A DNA stretch of 16,449 bases from positions 1 through 16,449 of the forward strand of contig CAIYOB010001620.1 in NCBI GenBank assembly GCA_903927685.1, written 5' to 3'. The DNA comes from an uncultured Planctomycetaceae bacterium (GTDB lineage: Bacteria; Planctomycetota; Planctomycetia; Pirellulales; Pirellulaceae). The stretch's first letter is position 1. Each line of letters opens with the position of its first letter. The notes under the pieces were generated by a model that was given only the letters and a program-made list of their open reading frames with translations, had not been told where the DNA came from and made no database searches. A program made the position numbers and the translations under genes. Shown here in pieces: positions 6,447 to 14,323 of this stretch.

Positions 6447-8189
6447 ATGAAGGAGATGATGAAGAAGTGGGTCGCCATTCAGGGTCTGTGCCTGGCGGTA
6501 CTGACCCCTTGGGCCAGTGTCCTTGCCGCCGAGACAGCGGACTACGTTTTCCAGAACGGCGCGGTCTACACGATGGAGAGTAAGGCCCCGAAAGCGGAGG
6601 CGGTGGCCGTCACGGGGAAGGCGATTTCCTACGTGGGGAGCAACAAGGGAGCGGAAGCCTTTGTCGGAAAGAGGACGAAGGTCATCGACTTGAATGGCAA
6701 AATGCTGCTGCCTGGATTCGTGGAGTCGCACATCCACACCACATTGGCGCTTTTCGCCGGAGGCGCCGACTTGCAATCAGACTCCGTGGACGAAGTCCTG
6801 GGCAGGTTGAAAACCTGGGCGGACGCTCACCCGGAGGCCAAGGTGATCCAGGGTTTTGGCTGGCGTTATCCCCTGTTTCCCACGACCGGCCCGACCAAGG
6901 AGGCCCTGGACAAGCTGTTTCCCGATAAGCCGGTCCTTCTGATTGCCATTGACGTTCACAGCGCGTGGGTCAACAGCAAGGCCCTCGCCATGGCAGGAGT
7001 CAATGCCAAGACCCCCGATCCCGCGCCGGGCGTCAGCTACTTCCAGCGCGATCTCAAGACCAACGAGCCGACCGGATGGGTTGTGGAAACCCTCGCCGAA
7101 CAGCAGATTCTGGCGAAGCTGAACCCTCCAACCCCCGAGGCGGTGATGGCCGCGGCAGGTGAATCGCTGCAAAAGTTCGCCGCGGCAGGCATCACGGCCG
7201 CGTTTGATGCCGGGATGGGCACCATACCGACCGAGGTCGGCCTCGCAGGCTACCTGCGAATGGAGAAGGAGAATAAGCTGCCGGTGCGCATTGTCGGCAG
7301 CTATTACTGGAACGATTCGGCGATCACGGACCCCGTGGAGAATCTGCTGGCGCTGCGCAAGAAGTTCCACTCGGAGCTCGTACAAGCCCGGACCCTGAAG
7401 ATCATGTTCGACGGCGGCGAGGCCCAGCACACGGCGGTCATGCTCCAGCCCTATGCCGACCGGCCCGGTTTTCTCGGCGAGTTTTCCGTGGACCAGAAGT
7501 TGGTCAATGCCGCCGTCCTGAAATCGCAGGCCACCGGAATTGATACCCATGCCCACTGCTATGGCGACGGCACCGTCCGAGCCTACCTCGACGCCGTAGA
7601 AGCGGCGCGCAAGGCGTATCCCAAGAGCCCCTCGCGGCACGCCGCCGCGCACGCGATCTTCATTGCCGATCAAGACGTCCCGCGTTTTGCAGAGCTGAAT
7701 GTTACGCTGCAAAGCTCGTCCCAGTGGGCGACGCCTGACCCGACCATGAAAAGGACGGCGGAGATCGTCGGGGAGGAAGTCGCTTTCCCCGAGTTGTTCC
7801 GTCACAACTCCGTGCTGAAGGCCGGCGGTCGCCTTGCGCTCGGTTCAGACTGGCCCGCCGCCGGTTACGTCTCCACCTATTGCCCGCTGGACGCCATCCA
7901 GGTGGCGATCACGCGAGCGATCATGCCGCAGTACGGCAAGGACCAATTCGCACCCGTGCTGCCGCCGGCCGACGAACGCATCACCCTGGACCAAGCCCTC
8001 CAGGCCGCCACGCTGGACGCAGCCTATGTGCTCGGATTGGAGGACAAGATCGGTTCGCTTCAGCCGGGCAAGCTGGCGGACCTCGTGGTGCTGGAAAACG
8101 ATCTGTACAAGATTCCGCCCTCCGAGATCAGCACCACCAACGTGAAGCTGACCATGATGAATGGCAACGTAACCTACCAGGCGCCCTAG
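6447..8189 (+). CDS. Exported amidohydrolase family 3 (YtcJ-like) protein, copy 1
   Basis: This is a predicted 580-residue metal-dependent hydrolase of the amidohydrolase superfamily, COG1574 type. The start is ATG 6447, five bases after the FecR/LamG stop, with GGAAAGGTGA just upstream and a Sec signal peptide (residues 1-28, ending SVLAA); open frame further upstream lies inside the previous gene. Expected metal and catalytic positions are present: GFVESHIH (His95, His97), LKIMFDGG (Lys318), THAHCYGDG (His368, His370), His402 in HAAAHAIF, and LGSDWP (Asp468). The C-terminus has the usual GKLADLVVLE. Members hydrolyse amide, formamide or related C-N bonds; the substrate here cannot be read from sequence. 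Its homologue lies immediately downstream, and spacing suggests cotranscription with the sigma-FecR pair. Confidence 0.88.
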   Translation: MKEMMKKWVAIQGLCLAVLTPWASVLAAETADYVFQNGAVYTMESKAPKAEAVAVTGKAISYVGSNKGAEAFVGKRTKVIDLNGKMLLPGFVESHIHTTLALFAGGADLQSDSVDEVLGRLKTWADAHPEAKVIQGFGWRYPLFPTTGPTKEALDKLFPDKPVLLIAIDVHSAWVNSKALAMAGVNAKTPDPAPGVSYFQRDLKTNEPTGWVVETLAEQQILAKLNPPTPEAVMAAAGESLQKFAAAGITAAFDAGMGTIPTEVGLAGYLRMEKENKLPVRIVGSYYWNDSAITDPVENLLALRKKFHSELVQARTLKIMFDGGEAQHTAVMLQPYADRPGFLGEFSVDQKLVNAAVLKSQATGIDTHAHCYGDGTVRAYLDAVEAARKAYPKSPSRHAAAHAIFIADQDVPRFAELNVTLQSSSQWATPDPTMKRTAEIVGEEVAFPELFRHNSVLKAGGRLALGSDWPAAGYVSTYCPLDAIQVAITRAIMPQYGKDQFAPVLPPADERITLDQALQAATLDAAYVLGLEDKIGSLQPGKLADLVVLENDLYKIPPSEISTTNVKLTMMNGNVTYQAP

Positions 8190-8336
8190 CAGGCCGAGCT
8201 GAGAAAAGAACACACGGTGAGTTGCTGGACTTCATGGAGCCGAGTAGGAGGAACCCAATCACGACGCAGCAATGAAGCCGGGACCAATCAGGTGTCCATG
8301 GGCCTTTTTCGTCACCTGTTCCTTTGGAGAAAGATC

Positions 8337-10097
8337 ATGCAACGTAGAAGATTCCTGCAGACTCTCGCCCTCGGCGTTATCGCCATGTCACCTCAATCGT
8401 TGTTTGCCAAAGTTCCTTCGCCGAGCGAGGGAAAGGCCGATTGGATTTACCAAGGTGGCCTGATTTACACCGTGAATCCGGCCAATCCCAAGGCGGAAGC
8501 GGTCGCCGTCCGTGGGAATCAGATTGTCTTTGTCGGGCCCGCCAAGGACGTCGAGGCGTGGCGCGGGCCGGAAACCCGGGCGGTGGACCTCGCCGGCGGA
8601 ATGCTGATGCCCGGCTTCATCGACAGCCACGACCATCTGGCGACGCTCGGCGTCACCAAGCTCGGAATTAACATCGGCGGGATTGCAGGGAAGGACAACG
8701 TTCTGAAGGCCATCCGCGAGTGGGTCGCCAAGCAGCCTGCGAATGTGACGCTGCGCGGCTTTGGCTGGGTATTGCACGACACGTTTGGCAAGGACGTGCC
8801 CCGTCGCGAGTGGCTTGACGATGTCACCGGCGACCGCCCGATGTATCTCATGAGCTCGGATATGCACGAGACGTGGTTCAACACTGCAGCCATGAAGAAA
8901 GCGGGCCTGAGCAAGGACACCCCAGACCTGGACCCTGGCAAGCAATACTACACGCGCGACGCGGACGGCACGCCCTCAGGCCTCGCCGTCGAGGGGGCGG
9001 CGCTGGCAATCCTGGTCTCGATGGGGTTTGGGTCGCACGAAGTCGTTCTCGAGTCCCAGCATCTGACCATTGACGCCGCGCCGGCGTGGGGATTGACCAC
9101 CTATCTGGACTGCGGCTTCCTCCTCAGCACCAAAAACAGCGACTCAGAGTGGGTGATGGATGAACTCGTCAAGCGTGACAAGGCCGGCAAGCTGCCCCTC
9201 CGCACCATCGCAAGCGTTTTTACGCGCAGCCCCAGCGACGGTCCCGATGCCATCCTCGCTGAACTCCTGGATTGGAAGAAGCGCTACCAATCCGAGCACG
9301 TGCAGATGGGACCCCTCAAGATGTGGACGGATGGAACGTTCATTGGCGGCAGCGCCAAACTGCTGGAGCCTTATGCCGATGGTTCAAAGGGGGGCGGTAT
9401 GTTCTTCACCCAGGAGGAAGCTGAGGCCCAGATCGAGGCGGCGCAAAGGGCCGGTGTGGATGTCCACGTTCATGCGGATGGCGACGCCACGGTTCGGATC
9501 ATCCTCAACGCCATGGAAAACGTTCAGAAGCGGCTCGGCAAGCAGGGACGGCGTAACACGATTTGCCACATCTCGCTGGTCCACCCCACCGATCTGCCGC
9601 GCTTCCAAAAGCTCGGCATCATCGTGAACGGAACGCCGCTCTGGGCTACCGATTACAACGGCGTGGACTACAATCGCTACAACGCCAGGCTCGGGAGCAA
9701 ACGGTTTGAGGAAGAATTCGAGCCATACGGCGACGTGGTGCGGTCGGGTGCCACGTTCACCATCGGCGCGGATCTCGGAGGTGTGGATATCCCCGAGATC
9801 GCCCCGTTGCTGCACATCGAGGCAGCCGTCACGCGCCAACGCCCAGGCCACCCCGACGACAACATCATGGTCAAACGCCAGCGCATGAACCTTGAGGACG
9901 CGCTCAAGGCCTACACGATCAACGGCGCCTACCAGCTCCGGATGGAAGACCAGATCGGCTCGATCACCGTCGGCAAGAAGGCGGACCTGGTGTTCCTGGA
10001 AAAGGACTTGTTCAAGGTTCCGACCTACGAAATCCACGCCACCAAGATCATGCAGACCATGATGGACGGCAAGGTCACCTATCGTAACGGACGGTGA
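8337..10097 (+). CDS. Exported amidohydrolase family 3 (YtcJ-like) protein, copy 2
   Basis: This predicted 586-residue paralogue of the upstream gene shares the same layout (AEAVAV block, PGF[IV][DE]SHxH, GKxADLVxLE). The start is ATG 8337, with TTTGGAGAAAG just upstream. The N-terminus [14 protein letters not shown] resembles a twin-arginine signal, unlike the Sec signal of copy 1, so the two may be exported by different routes. Expected ligands are His98 and His100 (FIDSHDH), Lys328 (LKMWTDG), His377 and His379 (VHVHADGD), His411 and Asp479 (IGADLGG replaces the usual GSDWP). A 147-bp gap without a clear terminator separates it from copy 1. Tandem duplication then divergence is the simplest origin, and differing active-site loops suggest related but not identical substrates. 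The substrate is unknown. Confidence 0.88.
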   Translation: MQRRRFLQTLALGVIAMSPQSLFAKVPSPSEGKADWIYQGGLIYTVNPANPKAEAVAVRGNQIVFVGPAKDVEAWRGPETRAVDLAGGMLMPGFIDSHDHLATLGVTKLGINIGGIAGKDNVLKAIREWVAKQPANVTLRGFGWVLHDTFGKDVPRREWLDDVTGDRPMYLMSSDMHETWFNTAAMKKAGLSKDTPDLDPGKQYYTRDADGTPSGLAVEGAALAILVSMGFGSHEVVLESQHLTIDAAPAWGLTTYLDCGFLLSTKNSDSEWVMDELVKRDKAGKLPLRTIASVFTRSPSDGPDAILAELLDWKKRYQSEHVQMGPLKMWTDGTFIGGSAKLLEPYADGSKGGGMFFTQEEAEAQIEAAQRAGVDVHVHADGDATVRIILNAMENVQKRLGKQGRRNTICHISLVHPTDLPRFQKLGIIVNGTPLWATDYNGVDYNRYNARLGSKRFEEEFEPYGDVVRSGATFTIGADLGGVDIPEIAPLLHIEAAVTRQRPGHPDDNIMVKRQRMNLEDALKAYTINGAYQLRMEDQIGSITVGKKADLVFLEKDLFKVPTYEIHATKIMQTMMDGKVTYRNGR

Positions 10098-10158
10098 GCA
10101 GGTCCGTTCCCGCCACGTCAGAAAGAGAACGAATACCGTTACATCCAGGAAGGCGACC

Positions 10159-10491
10159 ATGCAGAAATGGCTCTATCTCACCGTGGCGATCATCAGCGAG
10201 GTGGTGGCCACATCGGCGCTAAAATCGGCGGAGGGGTTCACCAAGCTCGTCCCCTCATGCCTCGTCGTCGTGGGGTATGCCACGGCATTCTACTTTCTGT
10301 CGCTCACGCTGAACTCGCTTCCGGTCGGTGTCGCCTATGCCATCTGGTCGGGAGCCGGAACCGCAGTGGTTACTCTGGTTGCCTGGGCTTTCATGGGGCA
10401 GAAGCTCGACGTAGCGGCAGGCATCGGCATTCTGCTGATTGTCGCCGGCGTGCTGGTTCTGAATCTGTATTCCAAGGCCGCGGCACACTAG
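10159..10491 (+). CDS. SMR-family multidrug/cation exporter (EmrE/QacE type)
   Basis: This predicted 110-residue inner-membrane protein has four hydrophobic helices and the usual length of small multidrug resistance proteins. The key EmrE positions fall at the same numbers: Glu14 ([13 protein letters not shown]), Tyr40, Tyr60 and Trp63 ([11 protein letters not shown]). [20 protein letters not shown] points to the Qac subtype, which exports lipophilic cations by proton antiport, not the guanidinium (Gdx/SugE) subtype, which carries a Trp in this helix. The start is ATG 10159 with AGGAAGG upstream. It lies 61 bp after the second amidohydrolase on the same strand, so it may export a cationic product of those enzymes; that link is inference. 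It probably acts as an antiparallel dimer. Confidence 0.92.
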   Translation: MQKWLYLTVAIISEVVATSALKSAEGFTKLVPSCLVVVGYATAFYFLSLTLNSLPVGVAYAIWSGAGTAVVTLVAWAFMGQKLDVAAGIGILLIVAGVLVLNLYSKAAAH

Positions 10492-10629
10492 AACACACAA
10501 GAACTCGCAGGCCAGACAACATGCAGAAAGTGAATCGCTGAGGACAGCCAACCACGCCGGACAAGATGAGATGTTCGCAATCGCGGAATCGGCCGGCGCT
10601 GGCCGGCTGGCACGTAGGAAGAAGACAGC

Positions 10630-13038
10630 ATGAGGCGTGCAATTGGGTTTCTGGTTTTGATCACCATTGGCTCTGGGACCGGCGGCGCGGCGGCCCAGGA
10701 TCCAGCACCGTTGACCAGTATTCGTGCGGTCAAGAGCCGGTCCGCTGAAGAAGCGGCACGAAAACTGCCTGTGCGGCTACAGGCCGTCGTCACGTCGTCC
10801 GATGCTGGCAGCGAGCATCTGTTCCTGCAGGATGAAACCGGCGGCATATTCGTCGTCTCCTCGCCTCTGACCGAGCCGGTCGCCCGCGGGGACTTCGTCG
10901 AGGTCGTAGGCGTTACGGATCCCGGCGCCTTTGTCCCGCAGGTGATCGCTGAACAAGTCCACCGCGTGGGGCAGGGTGAACTCCCTGCGGCCCCGGAAGC
11001 CACCGCCCAGATGCTGATGGAAGCCGCCTGGGACGGCCGCCGGGTCGTCGTCGATGGTTTGGTGGGCAACGTGGAGTCCTTTCCCGCGGGGATTTGGCTG
11101 ACTCTGTTCCTTGCCGACGGCCCGATTGCGGCCTGCCTGTACGATCGCACGGTGGAACAGGTTCCCGGGGACTTGCCGGGCGCTCGCGTCCGTGTCAGCG
11201 GGATCTCAAGCCCCATCTGCAACTCGCATCGGCAGGTGATCGGCGCCCGGCTGCACGTCGGTCTGCAGGAGGAGTTTGAAGTGCGCCGGACAGGACGTGT
11301 GGACTTGGAGAACCTGCCGGTCACGCCGGTGCAGCAAGTCGCGCAGCCCGCCGAGGTCCTCCTGACCAAGATCCAGGGGACGGTCACGGCCAGCATTCCT
11401 GCCTGGGGCTTTTGCCTTCAGGACGAATCCGGCGGGATCCTGGTGCGAAACCTGGTGCCCGCGGAGGAGCAGCCCGGCAGCCGCCTTGAACTGTTGGGGT
11501 TTCCTCACGCGGACGGCGATGCGGTCGTCTTGGCGCTGGCCGGCCGGCGCGAACTGGGGCCGGGCGAACTCCCGCCCCCGGTCCCCTTGACGCCCGACCT
11601 GTTGGCCCGTGGACAGCATCAGCAGCGCCGGGTCAGATTCGAAGCCAAAGTCCTGACGGTTACACCGGCAGCGGGTTCCCGTGCCGTGGAAGTCGTGATG
11701 ACGTACGGAGCGGCGGTCCTGATCGCCGGGATGCCGGAAGCACAGGTCAATCTGCAGAACCTGGTCAGTGGTTGCCGCGTCCGCGTCTGCGGGGTGCTGG
11801 GGCCGCAGGCGAAAGCCGAGCAGCAGGGACAGAGTCTTCGCGTCCATCTGGCACGTGCGGATGACTTGCTTGTCGTGGCGGGACCTCCGCCCAGTCCCAC
11901 CCGCATCTTGCTGGCTGCGCTGGCCGTGGCCGGTGGCGGAGGCGGGCTGGCCGTGAGTTGGAGCTTGACGCTGCGGCGGCGTGTCCGGGCCCGCACCACG
12001 GAACTGGCTGCCAGCCGGGAACAACTGAAGGAAGCCAACGAGCGATTGGAGCAGCATGTCCGCGAACGCACGGCCGAGCTGACCCATGCCCTGGAGGGAC
12101 TGCAAGCAGAAATGGAGCAGCGGCGGCGGACGGAGGAGGAGTTGCGCCGGGCCAAACAGGCAGCCGAAGCCGCCAACCTCGCCAAGAGCGAGTTCCTGGC
12201 CAACATGAGCCACGAACTGCGCACGCCCATGACCTCGATTATGGGCTACGGCGAGCTGTTGCAGATGGACCCTCCGGCCGACGAACGCCAGCAGTACTTG
12301 GCGATCGTGCAACGCAACGCCCAAGCTCTGCTGCAATTGCTCAATGACATCCTCGACTTGTCCAGAATCGAGGCCGGACAGATGCTGGTCCAGCGGCGGG
12401 CCTGCGAACCGAGACCCTTGGTTGACGAAGTGCTGAGTCTCTTGCGGTTGCGGGCCGAAGAAAAGCAGTTGTCGCTGACGGCCCAGTACTGCGACCCTCT
12501 GCCGGCGACCATCCACACCGATCCTGTGCGGTTGCGGCAGATCCTGGTGAATCTGGTAGGTAACGCGATCAAATTCACCGAGGCAGGCCGCGTGCAGGTC
12601 CGCGTGTCTTTCGCTTCCGGTTTTCCGGCTCGGCTCTGCTTTGCCGTGGAGGACACGGGCATCGGGATGGACCCCGCCACCGTGGAGAAGATGTTTGAAC
12701 CATTTACGCAGGCCGATTCCTCCAACACGCGGCGCTACGGCGGCAGCGGCTTGGGGTTGACGATCTGCCGCCGCCTGGCGGATTTGCTCGGCGGCCGGAT
12801 CACGGTCGTGAGCCAACAGGGGCGAGGGAGCACGTTCACGCTCGCGCTGGATCTCGAACCGCCGGAACCGGCCGCCGTCGCCCAAACGGATGGCACGGTG
12901 GTTGACTGCCAGCCACGCGCCCCCGCTCCGCCGGGCGACCGATTCCGGGGCCGCGTCGTGCTGGCCGAGGATGCAGCAGATTCCCAAGAAGTCTTAGCGC
13001 TTGGGGGTTGTGCCTGCAACCTCGGCTGCGGGCGGTGA
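10630..13038 (+). CDS. Hybrid sensor histidine kinase with OB-like sensor, receiver truncated
   Basis: This predicted 802-residue membrane kinase starts at ATG 10630 and has a signal peptide (residues 1-22). A periplasmic part of about 400 residues follows, with repeated OB-like beta modules: HLFLQDETGGIFV (about 63-75) and GFCLQDESGGILV (about 260-272), each followed by a second beta module. A membrane helix lies at about 425-447 and a coiled coil at about 450-515. The HisKA box is NMSHELRTPM (His528). The ATPase has NLVGNAIKF (641-649), DTGIGM (675-680), FEPFTQADSS and GSGLGL (705-710). After residue 770, GRVVLAEDAADSQEV begins a receiver domain with its acidic pair, then the frame ends in an unrelated 15-residue tail. 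The phosphoacceptor aspartate is missing, so the receiver is non-functional. The kinase itself looks intact. It is 138 bp downstream of the SMR gene. Confidence 0.85.
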   Translation: MRRAIGFLVLITIGSGTGGAAAQDPAPLTSIRAVKSRSAEEAARKLPVRLQAVVTSSDAGSEHLFLQDETGGIFVVSSPLTEPVARGDFVEVVGVTDPGAFVPQVIAEQVHRVGQGELPAAPEATAQMLMEAAWDGRRVVVDGLVGNVESFPAGIWLTLFLADGPIAACLYDRTVEQVPGDLPGARVRVSGISSPICNSHRQVIGARLHVGLQEEFEVRRTGRVDLENLPVTPVQQVAQPAEVLLTKIQGTVTASIPAWGFCLQDESGGILVRNLVPAEEQPGSRLELLGFPHADGDAVVLALAGRRELGPGELPPPVPLTPDLLARGQHQQRRVRFEAKVLTVTPAAGSRAVEVVMTYGAAVLIAGMPEAQVNLQNLVSGCRVRVCGVLGPQAKAEQQGQSLRVHLARADDLLVVAGPPPSPTRILLAALAVAGGGGGLAVSWSLTLRRRVRARTTELAASREQLKEANERLEQHVRERTAELTHALEGLQAEMEQRRRTEEELRRAKQAAEAANLAKSEFLANMSHELRTPMTSIMGYGELLQMDPPADERQQYLAIVQRNAQALLQLLNDILDLSRIEAGQMLVQRRACEPRPLVDEVLSLLRLRAEEKQLSLTAQYCDPLPATIHTDPVRLRQILVNLVGNAIKFTEAGRVQVRVSFASGFPARLCFAVEDTGIGMDPATVEKMFEPFTQADSSNTRRYGGSGLGLTICRRLADLLGGRITVVSQQGRGSTFTLALDLEPPEPAAVAQTDGTVVDCQPRAPAPPGDRFRGRVVLAEDAADSQEVLALGGCACNLGCGR

Positions 13039-13054
13039 AATCGCGCTGGTGCGG

Positions 13055-14251
13055 TCATACCCGGTACTGCGGGATCTTCATCCGTTCACCGTCCTTCAAC
13101 GCCGACTGGTGGGCGACGATGCCGGCGACGGTCAGGTTCAGGGCCCAGGCGATGTTGACCAGCGGCAGGCGTTTTTCCAGGATCGACATCACGAACTCGT
13201 GGCCCAGGTAGCCGTGCGAGCCGCCGTGGCCGCCGGCCTCGACGCCGGGCGGCAGCGCGGGGCGGGCCAGGTTGGGCAGTTTGGTCTCCAGGCCGTCGTA
13301 AGCCATGCCGACCATCGAGCCCTTCTGGCCGCGGACCCGGCCGACCTCGCCGCCGTAGCCGGGCGTGTCCCAACTGACTCCCATACGCGACATGCCGCCT
13401 TCGCTGGTCCGGAACAACGCGATCTCGGTGCCGAACGGGTTCTGGTACGCGTTGTTCTGCGGCTGCAGTTCCTCGCGGATGCTGGGCATGCCCTGGCAAG
13501 ACACCTCGGTAAAGCTGCCGCCGGTGACGCCCACGTAGTACGCGTTCGAGTGCGTCGGGTACCACTGCGGCGGCAAGCCGATCCGCCAATTCTTGTACGA
13601 GTCGATCACGGCACAGGCATAGTGAAAGTACTCGCCTTCGCTGTACACCAGTTTGCCGAACCCGCCGGCGTTGTAGATCTGCCGCATTGCGTACAGATCG
13701 GCGTGGAAGCACGAGGTCTCGAACATCATGTAGTTCAAGCCCGATTTCTTGACCGCCTCGAACAACTCGTCGGCGTCCTCCAACCGCTCCCAGACGGCCG
13801 GCACCGCCGTGGCCACGTGCTTGCCGTGCCGCAGGACTTCCAGGCAGTGACGGCAGTGGCTGGGCGCGTCGGTCGCCACAAAGATGGCCTCGATCGAATC
13901 GTCCTTGACCATCTCCTCCAGCGACGGATACGTCTTGTCGCACCGGCATACCTTGGCCAATTCCTGGCAGCGGTCCGGGAACAGGTCGCTGACAGCCACT
14001 ACCTGGACGTTCGGATGGTCCTGCAAGGAGAACTGGGGGCCGAATTTGCAGACGCCATAGCCGACGATGCCCATGCGGATCTTGCGGTCGGAGACGGGCT
14101 GCCAAGCCGCCGCCGGCGCCGGGCTTGGCTTTTCCTGCTCGAAACCCTGGATCTTGGGTTCGGCGGCGCGGGACGAGGCGGCCCAGCCCAAGGCGGCAGC
14201 GCCCAGGCCGGCGGTTTTCAGGAACGAGCGGCGCGAGGTGGGTTCGTACAT
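13055..14251 (-). CDS. Tat-exported Gfo/Idh/MocA family oxidoreductase
   Basis: This predicted 398-residue protein starts at the ATG ending at 14251, chosen for AGGAG 8 bases upstream and a twin-arginine signal (TSRRSFLKTAGLGAAA, residues 5-20); an upstream ATG at 14272 is possible. A Rossmann NAD(P)-binding domain starts near residue 58 (IRMGIVGYG). The usual GKHVxxEKP motif reads GKHVATAVPAVW, so the catalytic lysine is replaced. The C-terminal domain carries EGEYFHYA and GGHGGSHGYLGHEF, suited to sugar binding. Family members oxidise sugars or inositols, and some hydrolyse glycosides through an NAD-dependent route. It is convergent with the truncated kinase (16 bp apart) and divergent from the epimerase, hinting at shared control. 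The substrate is unknown. Confidence 0.88.
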   Translation of the reverse strand: MYEPTSRRSFLKTAGLGAAALGWAASSRAAEPKIQGFEQEKPSPAPAAAWQPVSDRKIRMGIVGYGVCKFGPQFSLQDHPNVQVVAVSDLFPDRCQELAKVCRCDKTYPSLEEMVKDDSIEAIFVATDAPSHCRHCLEVLRHGKHVATAVPAVWERLEDADELFEAVKKSGLNYMMFETSCFHADLYAMRQIYNAGGFGKLVYSEGEYFHYACAVIDSYKNWRIGLPPQWYPTHSNAYYVGVTGGSFTEVSCQGMPSIREELQPQNNAYQNPFGTEIALFRTSEGGMSRMGVSWDTPGYGGEVGRVRGQKGSMVGMAYDGLETKLPNLARPALPPGVEAGGHGGSHGYLGHEFVMSILEKRLPLVNIAWALNLTVAGIVAHQSALKDGERMKIPQYRV

Positions 14252-14323
14252 GATCGAGGCTCCTGGTAACATAGCGGTGTGTCGATGACCGTCGGGGTCC
14301 ATTGTACAGAAAGGACATTCCGG
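14252..14323. promoter_or_regulatory. Divergent control region with 11-bp inverted repeat arms
   Basis: This 72-bp gap separates two divergent genes. CCTGGTAACAT (14262-14272) and ATGTTACCAGG (14324-14334) are perfect inverted copies. One arm overlaps the ribosome-site region of the oxidoreductase; the other begins at the epimerase start codon. The arrangement could be a pair of operator sites for a shared regulator, a hairpin in the leader, or a trace of an inverted duplication. AGAAAGGA (14308-14315) is the epimerase ribosome site. Confidence 0.5.

Noticed and set aside
10521..10541. Tiny frame ATGCAGAAAGTGAATCGCTGA resembling the first codons of the SMR gene, possibly a vestigial paired SMR subunit
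   Set aside because: Only the first nine bases (ATGCAGAAA) match, and no further similarity or membrane segment follows.
13006..13021. Hairpin GGTTG..CAACC as a terminator between the convergent kinase and oxidoreductase genes
   Set aside because: The stem has only five pairs, no T-run follows in either direction, and it lies inside the kinase frame.
13001..14269. A 422-codon plus-strand frame opposite the oxidoreductase gene
   Set aside because: It is the antisense shadow of the Gfo/Idh/MocA gene, which has clear motifs, a Tat signal and a ribosome site on the minus strand.
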